From: Eubacterium aggregans
GTDB taxonomy: Bacteria; Bacillota; Clostridia; Eubacteriales; Eubacteriaceae
Assembly (NCBI RefSeq): GCF_900107815.1
Contig: NZ_FNRK01000002.1
Span: 124,001-188,000 of the forward strand
Reading direction: 5' to 3'
DNA: 64,000 bases
A model generated the notes under the pieces. That model did no database searches, was not told the origin of the DNA, and saw only the letters and a list, made by a program, of their open reading frames with translations. Positions 8,931-17,823 of this stretch are shown one piece after another (positions within the stretch are counted from its first letter, which is position 1; each line of letters starts with the position of its first letter). The translations under genes and the position numbers were made by a program.

Positions 8931-9724
8931 TGGGGAACAATCATTATATTCCATTTCCATCAAAGGTATTAGCTGTTTCAAAGCATACGGATATTGAATA
9001 TACCTTCCGGATGGCCTATGTGGGGGATGTTCGCCCCGGGCAGTTTTTTGAGGTGTCCATTCCTAAATATGGCGAAGCCCCCATTTCGGTCAGCGGCATT
9101 GGCTCTGATTATGTGGACCTCACCATCCGACGGGTTGGCCGGGTGACCGACGAGGTTTTTGAATATTACACTGGGCGAACCCTGTTCCTCAGGGGACCAT
9201 ACGGTAATGGCTTTGATGTTTCGGATTATGCTGGTAAAGAAATCGTCGTGATGGCTGGGGGAACGGGTTTATCTCCAGTCCGGGGCGTGGTGGAGTATTT
9301 CGCCGAGCATCCTGAAAAACGTCAGGGGATGACCCTGATTTGCGGCTTTAAAACTCCAAGGGATACGCTGTTTCGGTCTGATATTGAAAAATGGCAGAAA
9401 ACCATGAACGTTATTCTCACCGTGGACTGTGCCGAAGGGGACACCGCCTGTCAGGTTGGTCTGGTGACGGAATTCATCCCGCAAATTAAACTTACAACCC
9501 CCCGGACAGCAGTGGCCATTGTGGTGGGCCCTCCGGCAATGATGCGCTTTTCAGTCCAGGGGCTGTTGGGCATTGGCATTCCGGAAGAAAATATCTGGAT
9601 ATCCCAGGAGCGAAAAATGTGCTGTGGCTTAGGAAAATGTGGCCATTGCCGCATTGGTGAAGCCTACGTCTGTCTGGATGGACCGGTGTTCAAGTACACC
9701 ATCGGAAAAAACTTGGTGGACTAG
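8930..9724 (+). CDS. asrB: Anaerobic sulfite reductase subunit B
   Basis: This 264-residue flavoprotein resembles ferredoxin-NADP reductase and PyrK. It holds an FAD-binding barrel (GQFFEVSIPKYGEAPISVSG), the NAD(P)-binding segment starting VVMAGGTGLSPVRGV, and a C-terminal iron-sulfur motif CCGLGKCGHCRIG followed by YVCLDGPVF. It supplies NADH electrons to AsrA and AsrC. The gene overlaps asrA by one base and is followed by asrC after 13 nt, so the three are translated from one transcript. Confidence 0.93.
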   Translation: MGNNHYIPFPSKVLAVSKHTDIEYTFRMAYVGDVRPGQFFEVSIPKYGEAPISVSGIGSDYVDLTIRRVGRVTDEVFEYYTGRTLFLRGPYGNGFDVSDYAGKEIVVMAGGTGLSPVRGVVEYFAEHPEKRQGMTLICGFKTPRDTLFRSDIEKWQKTMNVILTVDCAEGDTACQVGLVTEFIPQIKLTTPRTAVAIVVGPPAMMRFSVQGLLGIGIPEENIWISQERKMCCGLGKCGHCRIGEAYVCLDGPVFKYTIGKNLVD

Positions 9725-9737
9725 GGAGGAATGCGCC

Positions 9738-10700
9738 ATGGATATTAATACGAAGAAGCTTAAAAAGAATGCCTTTCGTGTCACAAAAAAAAGAGGGATT
9801 GCGGCCTCCCGGGTTCGGGTTCCTGGTGGTCATATAGAGGCAAAATACCTTGGGGATATCCAGAGAATTGCTCAGGAGTACGGGGATGGCGGCGTCCATC
9901 TCACCAGTCGTCAGGGATTTGAAATTACCGGAATCCCCTTTGAGAAGATGCCCGAGGTTAATCAAGCCCTCCAGGATATCATCGATGGGCTTGAGATTAA
10001 TCAGGAGGAAGTTCTGGGGGGGTATCCCGCAGCAGGCACCCGGAATATTGTGGCTTGTATTGGCAATAAGGTCTGTCCCTATGCCTGCTACGATACAACG
10101 GCCCTGGCCAAGAAAATCGAAAAGGCTATTTTTCCCAACGATTTGCATTTCAAGGTAGCGGTGACGGGCTGCCCCAACGATTGTGTGAAAGTTAGAATGC
10201 ATGATTTTGGCATCATGGGGATGACCGAGCCCCAATTTGATTCGACCCGCTGCGTCAGCTGTGGAGCCTGTATCAAAGCCTGTAAGCGGAAATCTGCGGA
10301 TGTTTTAACCCCTGTTAATTTTAAACCCCAGCGGGATGCAGACCGCTGCATTGGCTGCGGGGAATGTGTATTGGCCTGTCCCAATGTCGCCTGGACCCGG
10401 AGTCCGGAAAAATACTACCGCCTGACCCTCTTTGGCCGGACGGGGAAGAAAAACCCCCGGATGGGCCAGGACTTTATCAAATGGGCGGATGCAGAAAGTA
10501 TTGTGAAAATCATCCTCAATACCTACGACTACGTTAAAGAATATATCGACCCCACCTCCCCAGGCGGGAAGGAACATATCGGCTATATTGTCGATCGTAC
10601 CGGCTTTGAAGAATTTAAAAAATGGGCGCTGCGGGATGTCCATCTGCCGGAAAAGGCAGAAATCTTCGCTCCGGTGTATTGGAATGGGATTAAGTACTAA
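9738..10700 (+). CDS. asrC: Anaerobic sulfite reductase subunit C (sirohaem catalytic subunit)
   Basis: This 320-residue catalytic subunit reduces sulfite to sulfide at a coupled sirohaem-4Fe4S centre. The centre ligands are visible as CIGNKVCPYAC and GCPNDC. Two further ferredoxin clusters follow: CVSCGACIKAC and CIGCGECVLACP. The N-terminus has the nitrite/sulfite reductase ferredoxin-like fold (HLTSRQGFEI). ATG 9738 is chosen over upstream in-frame starts because TAGGGAGGA precedes it and asrB ends at 9724. The operon ends with a terminator 20 nt later. Confidence 0.94.
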   Translation: MDINTKKLKKNAFRVTKKRGIAASRVRVPGGHIEAKYLGDIQRIAQEYGDGGVHLTSRQGFEITGIPFEKMPEVNQALQDIIDGLEINQEEVLGGYPAAGTRNIVACIGNKVCPYACYDTTALAKKIEKAIFPNDLHFKVAVTGCPNDCVKVRMHDFGIMGMTEPQFDSTRCVSCGACIKACKRKSADVLTPVNFKPQRDADRCIGCGECVLACPNVAWTRSPEKYYRLTLFGRTGKKNPRMGQDFIKWADAESIVKIILNTYDYVKEYIDPTSPGGKEHIGYIVDRTGFEEFKKWALRDVHLPEKAEIFAPVYWNGIKY

Positions 10701-10720
10701 TTGATCATTTTCATGGACTA

Positions 10721-10754
10721 AACTGGAACTCAGGAATGGGTTCCGGTTTTTTTC
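10721..10754 (+). terminator. Intrinsic terminator after asrC
   Basis: Stem AACTGGAAC (10721-10729) pairs with GTTCCGGTT (10740-10748), with one G-T pair, then a T tract. It overlaps the end of the converging minus-strand gene. Confidence 0.85.
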
Positions 10755-11617
10755 TTTTTCTTTCTTTTCTGATTCATCTCCTGAACATGGGCCTTGGCAT
10801 CCTTGGCGGCAAAGGTGAGGCCGATGGTGGCGTTTTGCATGGCCACCAGAATGGGGTTTCGTTTTCGGCGTCTGCGGATCTGTCCCCGGGCATCTAAAAA
10901 ACGATTGGGCTTATGGTTTTGGTTAGGATCGATGCTGCCCTTATCCACCATGATGCGTTCTCCGGCCACACTGTTTAATAGCACGTTTACCATGTCATAA
11001 GCACCCTCGTAGGCCGTTATTTTATGCTGATAGGCGTTTATCCCATCATTGTATTTTTCCAGAAATTCGGCGGAGAAGCCGGGAGCATTAAAGGTGAGGC
11101 ATCGGTCGATGGTGTTGCCCTCTAAAATCGTAATGTACTGGGCACAATTGCCACCCTTGGAGTGGCCGGCCAAATCGTAGGTTTTAAAATGGTACGTTCG
11201 GTCCATGCGGTGCTTAAAGGCAAGGGCGCTGGCCTGCTGGGGTGTATCGGCCACAAAGCCCCCCCGGTAATTATCAATCCAGCCTCCAAGGCTGACGGTT
11301 CCACGGAAGGTTAAGATTCCCCGCTCCCGGCTTTTATCGCTAAAGCACAGGCTATGAAGGCCGTTATAGGGGCGGTCGATGGAGGCTAGGATGTGCAGAT
11401 CCATCAATTGATCATCCTGCTGAATACGGCTGAGGGATTCCTGCCATTCCTTGGGGGACATGGCAGCATCCCCATCGAGATACTTAACCCGATCGGCGTG
11501 AAAATTTACCATATTGGCAACCGTCAGACACGGGACGTTTTCAGGGGGGACGGGGAGTGCCAGGGCGGTTATTTGACTTAATAAATTGAGTTGGCTGTGG
11601 GAGAGTGGTTTCATCAT
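10730..11617 (-). CDS. Lipase-like alpha/beta hydrolase (Mbeg1/DUF2974-like)
   Basis: This 295-residue protein has the serine hydrolase elbow GHSKGG within DLAGHSKGGNCAQYI, preceded by a strand ending ILTFRGT as in class-3 lipase-like and DUF2974 proteins. The acid and histidine of the triad cannot be placed with confidence. No signal peptide is seen; the C-terminus is very basic (RKKKKKTG). It overlaps the upstream membrane-protein gene by four bases, so it is the last gene of a three-gene minus-strand operon. The substrate is unknown. Confidence 0.75.
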   Translation of the reverse strand: MMKPLSHSQLNLLSQITALALPVPPENVPCLTVANMVNFHADRVKYLDGDAAMSPKEWQESLSRIQQDDQLMDLHILASIDRPYNGLHSLCFSDKSRERGILTFRGTVSLGGWIDNYRGGFVADTPQQASALAFKHRMDRTYHFKTYDLAGHSKGGNCAQYITILEGNTIDRCLTFNAPGFSAEFLEKYNDGINAYQHKITAYEGAYDMVNVLLNSVAGERIMVDKGSIDPNQNHKPNRFLDARGQIRRRRKRNPILVAMQNATIGLTFAAKDAKAHVQEMNQKRKKKKKTGTHS

Positions 11618-12510
11618 TCCTTGGTATGGTCCTTTTTCTTCAGTTTTAACAATTGTTTTTTCGCTTTTCGAAGGTGTTTGTTCCGGGTCATGGCGCTACG
11701 GTAAATTTCGGTGGCCTTGGCATCAACCTGGGATTTAAGGGCGGGAAAAGCTCTGAGCAGACGGCGATGGGCATAGCGGTGGAGGCCCTTTTTTTCCAGA
11801 AGGTTTTCCGCAAAATGATTGAGTCGCATTTCCAGATCATCCAGGCCGGCCGCCGCATTGCTCCGAAGTGCATCGGCGGCCTTTCGGGTGTCTCCCAGCT
11901 TTTCAGAGAACTGGGCCATTGTGCTGATTCCCAGATCCCTTAAATCAGAGGTCACGGTATCCGCTACCTCAGAAACATGGTGAATCTTATTTTTCAAATC
12001 GATGGTCTCAATGGTGGAAATCATGAGATCAATGAGCATCAGGCACACCAGGATACTGGCCGTGATAAGGGTAGCCATGGTGGGAAGCCGATTAAGAAAA
12101 TCAGCGGTAAGGGGGTGGACGATGTACAAAAGCACAACAGACATGATGCCGAAAAGTACAGAGTTTTTGAGACAAATGCGGCCATTCAGATTAAATCGGC
12201 AGCTCGAATAGTCCCACCAGGTGGCATGAAAGAGTTTTTCCATACCCCAGCTCGTCAGGTACTCTAAGGCAGAGGTTGATCCCACCCCAATGATGAAAAC
12301 AAAGATGGGATTGGTTAAGAAGGGGGTGAGAAGACCAATCAGGATGACGGCACCAACACCATAAATGGGACAATAGGGGCCAATTAAAAAGCCTCGATTC
12401 ACAAATTTCTTTTGAGGAATTGAACAATAAACAACCTCACTGCACCATCCAAGTACGGCATAAAAAAAGAAGTATAAAAAGAGCAGGCTGAGATTGTAGT
12501 CCATTTCCAT
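11614..12510 (-). CDS. CmpB-type (putative ABC-transporter type IV) membrane protein
   Basis: This 298-residue protein has an N-terminal half with four or five membrane segments, beginning LSLLFLYFFFYAVLGWCSEV and including NRGFLIGPYCPIYGVGA and a GMEKLFHATWWDYS loop. That pattern is the ABC_trans_CmpB (DUF1113) family, whose function is not established. The C-terminal ~130 residues are charged and helical, likely coiled coil. It lies one base after the exonuclease gene and overlaps the lipase-like gene by four bases. Confidence 0.8.
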   Translation of the reverse strand: MEMDYNLSLLFLYFFFYAVLGWCSEVVYCSIPQKKFVNRGFLIGPYCPIYGVGAVILIGLLTPFLTNPIFVFIIGVGSTSALEYLTSWGMEKLFHATWWDYSSCRFNLNGRICLKNSVLFGIMSVVLLYIVHPLTADFLNRLPTMATLITASILVCLMLIDLMISTIETIDLKNKIHHVSEVADTVTSDLRDLGISTMAQFSEKLGDTRKAADALRSNAAAGLDDLEMRLNHFAENLLEKKGLHRYAHRRLLRAFPALKSQVDAKATEIYRSAMTRNKHLRKAKKQLLKLKKKDHTKE

Positions 12511-12511
12511 A

Positions 12512-13513
12512 CTAGAGTCCTTTCAGTGCAATGTCTCGTTTTAAAATATCGAGGACCAAGAGGCAATCATCCAGGGCCCGATGGCTTTGGGTGTCGGTGC
12601 CAGCGGCTGTTCCCAGGGCAATTTGGTTTTTAGAATTCAGAACACCCATATGGATACGCTGGGCACATCCAAAGGTACATTTTAAGTCAGTACCGGTTTC
12701 TTCACAGGCCGTTTCAAAGAGAACAGCATCGTAATCCGATCCCCAGGAAAGGAGCGTGCGCCCTTGGGTTAGCTCTTTGATAATGGGCATGACTCTGTGG
12801 ATGTTGGGCTGATTGGCTACCATGTCATTGGTGATGCCAGTGAGCTTTTCAATACGCCAATTAATTTTGTTTTCAGGCTTAATCAGTTGATTGAAAACTG
12901 TATTGCCATGGCAGTCAATCATGGAAATTTCAATGGGTTCATCCGGGCATTGTATGGCTTCGATATCGAAGATTAAGTAGCGCTGGGTACCCCTTTGCAA
13001 ATCTTCCTGGATCCCCGCCAGATGGGTATCGGCGTAAAGGCGGTTGGCAGAAAGACGGCGTTCCCGGGCTTCTAATTTGAGTCGGGCCTCTTCCTCATAT
13101 TCGGTGCGGATATTTTCAAAATGGGTGGTATTGACCCGAAGAATATGGGCAATTTCAGTATCAGACTGTTCCTGTTGGGAGAGGGTTTGGTACCATTTTT
13201 TGAAAAAGTGGTCCATTTTCAGCCTGGAAAAGCGCAAGCGTTTGGCCGTTTCACCGATGGTCAGATCAGCATCCCGTAATTCCTGATAGGCTTTTAATTC
13301 CTGTTCGCGTCGGTTTTGGATGGAGTGCTGTCTTCGGGCTTGTCGGTGTTCCCGTATTTCTGTGAAAATGGGGTCATCTTTTTTGAGGTGGCCCTGATCG
13401 ATCCACATATGGCACAGAGTGTAAAGGCGCTCTTCACTGAGGTGCAGAATATGTAAAATATCGGATAAGGGCTTGTCTTTAATTTTTTTGAATTTAGCTA
13501 ACTGAGATTTCAT
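12512..13513 (-). CDS. DEDDh 3'-5' exonuclease with N-terminal HTH-like repeats
   Basis: The C-terminal part (about residue 178 on) is a DnaQ-like DEDDh exonuclease: IFDIEAI gives the first Asp/Glu pair (D183, E185), SWGSDYDAVLF the second motif, and SHRALDDC the His/Asp pair. The N-terminal ~170 residues contain three similar segments of about 28 residues (near 14-41, 82-110 and 116-143), each shaped like a helix-turn-helix (for example TDAxHILRV-type turns). This suggests nucleic-acid targeting. It leads a three-gene operon and diverges from the gene at 13637. Confidence 0.8.
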   Translation of the reverse strand: MKSQLAKFKKIKDKPLSDILHILHLSEERLYTLCHMWIDQGHLKKDDPIFTEIREHRQARRQHSIQNRREQELKAYQELRDADLTIGETAKRLRFSRLKMDHFFKKWYQTLSQQEQSDTEIAHILRVNTTHFENIRTEYEEEARLKLEARERRLSANRLYADTHLAGIQEDLQRGTQRYLIFDIEAIQCPDEPIEISMIDCHGNTVFNQLIKPENKINWRIEKLTGITNDMVANQPNIHRVMPIIKELTQGRTLLSWGSDYDAVLFETACEETGTDLKCTFGCAQRIHMGVLNSKNQIALGTAAGTDTQSHRALDDCLLVLDILKRDIALKGL

Positions 13514-13585
13514 ACCTATAATAATAGGGTTAAATAGTCACTTTGTCAATTATAAGGGAAAACTCCTAACTTTGGCATCAGTCTG

Positions 13586-13594
13586 TGCTATAAT
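13586..13594 (+). promoter_or_regulatory. Extended -10 promoter of the GH3-tsaB-tsaD operon
   Basis: TGC-TATAAT (13586-13594) is an extended -10 element. A TTGGCA at 13572 is too close to serve as its -35. Confidence 0.6.
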
Positions 13595-13636
13595 ATTAAA
13601 CAATATAAGAGGTGGATAAAACATGGAGGTCAACAA

Positions 13637-14056
13637 ATGAACAGACTGCGGATCGGTGGGATTTTAATGATTATCATCGGGGTGTTTGGGGTTATCTTCG
13701 CGGTGGTGGGCCTGATCGGTTTCATGATGGTAGATGCTTCGGTGCGATTGGCCATGAGTGAAGCCAGTGGCTTGCCCATTGCCGTTTATTATATAAAGAT
13801 GGTGGTTTATGGATTGATTTATGGCTTGGAGATGGTCACCGGTATTTTAGTCCTTCGCCATCTTTATGATTGGCCCTGGATGCCGCGTTTATTTTGGATG
13901 GGAATGATTGTCATGGGGGTACAATTTATTCAAATGCTTCTTCAGACCAGCTTAAGCGGTGCATCCTCGGATTTGTGGATGTCACTTTTCGGAGGAATAC
14001 TCGTGCCGGCTTTAATGGTATGGGGCGCCTTTACACAATGTAGAAGGGACGGATGA
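13637..14056 (+). CDS. Small four-helix membrane protein of unknown function
   Basis: This 139-residue protein is almost entirely hydrophobic, with about four predicted membrane helices (near 8-32, 48-72, 80-100 and 112-132). A short internal loop contains LRHLYDWPW. I do not recognise a family. ATG 13637 follows the ribosome site TGGAGG. It is first in a six-gene operon, four bases before the GH3 gene, but its contribution to that operon is unknown. Confidence 0.7.
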   Translation: MNRLRIGGILMIIIGVFGVIFAVVGLIGFMMVDASVRLAMSEASGLPIAVYYIKMVVYGLIYGLEMVTGILVLRHLYDWPWMPRLFWMGMIVMGVQFIQMLLQTSLSGASSDLWMSLFGGILVPALMVWGAFTQCRRDG

Positions 14057-14060
14057 AAAT

Positions 14061-16682
14061 ATGTCTGAATGTGCAAAGAAGATACGGAGAAGGATGACGT
14101 TAAAACAACAGGCATCCCTTTGTTCAGGAAAAAATGATTGGGAAACGGAAGCCTATGAAGATCTTGGAATTCCGGCAGTGGTGATGTCTGATGGGCCCAA
14201 TGGCATGCGTGTGGAAAAGCCTCGGGAAGGCTTTAACGCCGCCGACAGCTATCCGTCAACCTGCTTCCCAACGGCGGGATTATCCGCTTGCAGCTGGAAT
14301 CCGGCCCTGATTTCAGAGATGGCTTCAGCCATTGCCAAAGAGGCCAAAAAGCTAGGGGTAGATCTTATTCTGGGGCCAGGGCTGAATATTAAGCGCTCGC
14401 CCTTATGCGGTCGAAATTTTGAGTATTATTCCGAAGACCCTTTACTATCCGGGCAATTGGCGTCGGCCTTTGTGACGGGGGCGGCAGCGGAATCCGTGGG
14501 CTGTACCCTCAAGCATTTTGTAGCGAATAATCAGGAGACCCGCCGGATGACGGTGGATGCCCATATCGATGAGCGTACCCTCCGGGAAATCTATCTCAAG
14601 GGATTTGAAATCGCCGTTAAGAATAGTCATCCCATGGCAGTTATGTCTGCTTACAATGCGGTGAACGGTGCTTTTATGAGTCAAAACAAGGCCCTTGTGA
14701 CGGATGTGCTCCGGAAGGAATGGGGCTTTGACGGCATCGTCATGACCGATTGGAATGGGGTGTATAATCGGATAAAGGGCGTCAAAGCCGGGGTAGATCT
14801 GGAAATGCCAGGGAGTGGCGGTGTGGGAGACCAGCAGGTGGCCTGTGCCATCCAAAATGGGACCCTGCGCAAAAGCAGTTTGAATGCCTTGGTGGAACGC
14901 AATATCGATTTTGCCTTAACAGCGGCTAAACACCGGGAACAGTGGGAAGAACCCAGTGGTGAGGTGGATTATGAGGCCCAGCATGCCCTAGCCCGGCGCA
15001 TTGCAGAGGAAAGCATCGTCTTGCTTAAAAATGAGGAAAATCTTCTACCCATTACGAAGGAAAAATTTCAGAAGGTAGCCATTATTGGTAAAATGGCCTT
15101 TGATCCAAGGATTCAGGGGGCCGGGAGCTCAAAAATCAATGAAATCAGCATCGATACCCCTTACGAGGCATTGACAAAGGCCTTGGAGTCGGTGATAGAG
15201 ATTGTTTCCAGCCAGGGCTATTCTGATAGTGATGCCGAGCGCAATGAGTGTTTGATGGCGGAAGCTCAGGCCTTGGCAGCCCACACGGATGTTGTCTTAC
15301 TCTTTGTCGGGCTCCCAGCCCAATGGGAATCTGAGGGGTATGATCGCAGGGATATGGCCCTTCCAAAGAACCAGCAGGATCTAATTACCGCCATTTCCCA
15401 GGTCAATCCCCATACGGTTCTCATTTATATGAATGGAGGAGCCCTGGATCTGGCCGAAGGGGATGCAGCCCAAGCCATTATCGAGGCCTGGCTGGGGGGC
15501 GAATCCATTGGCAGTGCATTATCCGGCATCTTGACGGGGAAGGTGAATCCCAGCGGCCATTTAGCTGAAAGTATTCCCTTTAGACTCCAGGATACGGGCT
15601 GTTACGATTCCTTCCCCGGGGATGAGAATACGGCTGTTTATGGCGAAGGAATTTTTGTGGGCTATCGCCATTATGACCATGTGGACTGCCCGGTGCGTTA
15701 TCCTTTTGGCTTCGGATTGTCCTATACAACCTTTGAATACACAGATCTTGACATTCAGCACCTGGGGGATAATACCTTTCGAATTAGCTGTCAGGTAAAG
15801 AATACTGGGGCGGTGAAGGGCAAAACCGTGGTCCAGGTGTATACCGGGCAGAGAACCCCTAAAATCATGCGGCCGATTCGTGAGCTTCGGACTTTTAAAA
15901 AAGTAGCCCTTAACCCAGGGGAGCAGGTTACCCTGGAATTTGAACTGGGGGAAGATGCTTTCACGTATTATAATACCCAGGAGAAAAAATGGTGCACCGA
16001 AGGGGGAGTCCACACCATTGAAGTGGGGGAATCCAGCCGAGGTCTTCCCTTAGCCAGTGACGTGGAAATCACCCGAAATTATATCCCAACCATTACAAAG
16101 TACAGCTATTTAGGGGATATCCTGGATCATCCCAAAGGCCCGCAGGTCTTTGAGGTCATTACCAGAGAGCTGGAGCAGTTAACGGGCGAGAACGTCATGG
16201 ATCTTCAGGGCTTTGCGAAAACCATGTTTTACAGCACACCGATCTGTAAGCTGACGACGGCTTCCCATGGGCTGATTGCCCCTCGTACCATCGCGCTTCT
16301 GATTGAATATTTGAATAATGGCGATTTAACAGATACCTTTACCATGGAGAGGCTAAAGGTCGGGGATGAAGCGGCAGGAGGAACCTCCAAGGGATTGATT
16401 GCCGGAATTTTTGATTGGGTTGGAAAGATCATTAAGGGCAATGTGGCGACGGTCTATTCAGTAGAGGATAAAATGAGCGTCCTTCTGAATAACCCGGATA
16501 CCCGGGCTGTCTTGGCTCGGTATTGCCCAGAGGATATTCTAGATGGTGAACAGCTGCGTGTTGCAGCTCGAATGGGCTTAACCCTCCGGCGCATCCAAAA
16601 GCTGGTTCCCCAAGATATTTTTCCAGAGAGACTACTGGAAGAAATCAACGCGAATTTAAAGGAAATAAAGAAGGAGATTTAA
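14061..16682 (+). CDS. Glycoside hydrolase family 3 beta-glucosidase-like enzyme
   Basis: This 873-residue protein has the GH3 layout: an N-terminal barrel (PAVVMSDGPNGMR; LKHFVANNQE; nucleophile Asp230 in VMTDWNG), a second alpha/beta domain (ESIVLLKNEENLLPI to LIYMNGGALDL), and a fibronectin-III-like domain starting FGFGLSYTTF. Beyond it lie about 170 further residues without a recognised fold. There is no signal peptide, so it is probably cytoplasmic and acts on imported oligosaccharides; the exact sugar is unknown. Its stop codon overlaps the tsaB start (TAATG), an unusual coupling of a glycosidase to tRNA-modification genes. Confidence 0.88.
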   Translation: MSECAKKIRRRMTLKQQASLCSGKNDWETEAYEDLGIPAVVMSDGPNGMRVEKPREGFNAADSYPSTCFPTAGLSACSWNPALISEMASAIAKEAKKLGVDLILGPGLNIKRSPLCGRNFEYYSEDPLLSGQLASAFVTGAAAESVGCTLKHFVANNQETRRMTVDAHIDERTLREIYLKGFEIAVKNSHPMAVMSAYNAVNGAFMSQNKALVTDVLRKEWGFDGIVMTDWNGVYNRIKGVKAGVDLEMPGSGGVGDQQVACAIQNGTLRKSSLNALVERNIDFALTAAKHREQWEEPSGEVDYEAQHALARRIAEESIVLLKNEENLLPITKEKFQKVAIIGKMAFDPRIQGAGSSKINEISIDTPYEALTKALESVIEIVSSQGYSDSDAERNECLMAEAQALAAHTDVVLLFVGLPAQWESEGYDRRDMALPKNQQDLITAISQVNPHTVLIYMNGGALDLAEGDAAQAIIEAWLGGESIGSALSGILTGKVNPSGHLAESIPFRLQDTGCYDSFPGDENTAVYGEGIFVGYRHYDHVDCPVRYPFGFGLSYTTFEYTDLDIQHLGDNTFRISCQVKNTGAVKGKTVVQVYTGQRTPKIMRPIRELRTFKKVALNPGEQVTLEFELGEDAFTYYNTQEKKWCTEGGVHTIEVGESSRGLPLASDVEITRNYIPTITKYSYLGDILDHPKGPQVFEVITRELEQLTGENVMDLQGFAKTMFYSTPICKLTTASHGLIAPRTIALLIEYLNNGDLTDTFTMERLKVGDEAAGGTSKGLIAGIFDWVGKIIKGNVATVYSVEDKMSVLLNNPDTRAVLARYCPEDILDGEQLRVAARMGLTLRRIQKLVPQDIFPERLLEEINANLKEIKKEI

Positions 16683-17371
16683 TGCGCTTATTAATGGTAG
16701 ATACGGCGACGATTGTGGCTTCTGCTGCAGTCATAGAAGAAGAAAAGCTGGTGGGAGAAGTCATTATTAACCACCAGAAAAAACATTCAGAAAAGCTGCT
16801 GCCCGCCATCGATCATCTTTTAACAGATGCTGGGCTGGATATTTCTGAGATGGATGCCTTTGGCATTGTTTGCGGCCCGGGCTCCTTTACGGGGCTGCGC
16901 ATCGGGATGGCCACGGTGAAGGGCTTTGCCCAGGCGTTAAATAAACCAGTGGTTGGCGTGTCCACCCTGGAGGCCTTGGCCTATAATTTACCCTATACCC
17001 AGGGGATTATCTGCCCCATTCTGGACGCCCAGAGGGACCAGGTTTACACCGGAGTGTATCAATTTATCAATGGCTGCTTTGAAACCTTGCTGCCGGATAC
17101 AGTGCTTTCCATCGACGCCTTAATCCGCCATCTGTCTGAAATCACTGATGGCCCCATCCACGTTCTGGGGGACGGCGTTCCCAAATATTTTGAAACCATA
17201 TCCGAGGAGCTGGATACGTTTAAGGCTCCACCCCATATCCGGATGAATCGGGCCTCCTCGGCGGCTTGGTTGGCCCTTAGAAAGCTTCAAAAAGGTCAGG
17301 TTCAGGATTATAAAACCATTGAGCCAATGTATATCCGGCCATCCTATGCGGAGGAACAAAAGAAAAAATGA
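16682..17371 (+). CDS. tsaB: tRNA t6A biosynthesis scaffold TsaB
   Basis: This 229-residue ASKHA-fold protein partners TsaD and TsaE in forming threonylcarbamoyl-A37 on ANN-decoding tRNAs. Diagnostic features are LMVDTATIVASAAV at the start and GPGSFTGLRIGMATVKG (phosphate-binding/dimer interface) near residue 65. It lacks the metal-binding HxxxH of TsaD, as expected. Its ATG overlaps the GH3 stop by one base and its end overlaps rimI by four bases, so expression is coupled. Confidence 0.93.
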   Translation: MRLLMVDTATIVASAAVIEEEKLVGEVIINHQKKHSEKLLPAIDHLLTDAGLDISEMDAFGIVCGPGSFTGLRIGMATVKGFAQALNKPVVGVSTLEALAYNLPYTQGIICPILDAQRDQVYTGVYQFINGCFETLLPDTVLSIDALIRHLSEITDGPIHVLGDGVPKYFETISEELDTFKAPPHIRMNRASSAAWLALRKLQKGQVQDYKTIEPMYIRPSYAEEQKKK

Positions 17372-17823
17372 ATAGTCGAAAGATGATGCCCCAGGATGCA
17401 GGTGCTCTCAATAAATTGTGCGAAGCCTGCGGACTGTCTCCCTGGTCAGAGGAATCCTTTTTAGGGGAAGTGGATAACCCCGTGGCCCAGTATATTGTGC
17501 TGGAAGAAGCTGGTGAAATTTTGGGCTTTGCAGGGATCTGGTGCGTCGTCGATGAGGCCCAGGTCATGAATATTGGAGTGGCTCCCAGGGGTCAGGGCCG
17601 TGGCCTTGGAAAACAGCTGATGAAGGCACTCATGGCAGAAGGGCGAAGCCATAGCTGCGTGGTGATGACTCTGGAAGTCAAAGCTGGAAATACCAGGGCC
17701 ATCAGCCTTTATGAAGGGTTAGGCTTTGAGCGCAATGGTTTGCGAAAGGATTATTATCCGGATCATTCCGATGGTATTTTGATGATTAAATCCCTTGTGG
17801 AAGAGGCGGATACCCATGAATAA
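17368..17823 (+). CDS. rimI: Ribosomal protein S18-alanine N-acetyltransferase (GNAT)
   Basis: This 151-residue protein shows the GNAT acetyl-CoA loop in NIGVAPRGQGRGLGKQL (R/Q-x-x-G-x-G/A) and the terminal ARALYEGLGF-like segment RAISLYEGLGFERNG. Placement between tsaB and tsaD is the standard context of RimI, which acetylates the S18 N-terminus. Its start overlaps tsaB by four bases and its end overlaps the next gene by eight. Confidence 0.9.
   Translation: MNSRKMMPQDAGALNKLCEACGLSPWSEESFLGEVDNPVAQYIVLEEAGEILGFAGIWCVVDEAQVMNIGVAPRGQGRGLGKQLMKALMAEGRSHSCVVMTLEVKAGNTRAISLYEGLGFERNGLRKDYYPDHSDGILMIKSLVEEADTHE

Noticed and set aside
8136-8981. 281-residue minus-strand reading frame opposite asrA
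   Set aside because: It is a shadow of asrA, whose iron-sulfur motifs and operon context are clear; there is no ribosome site or family match.
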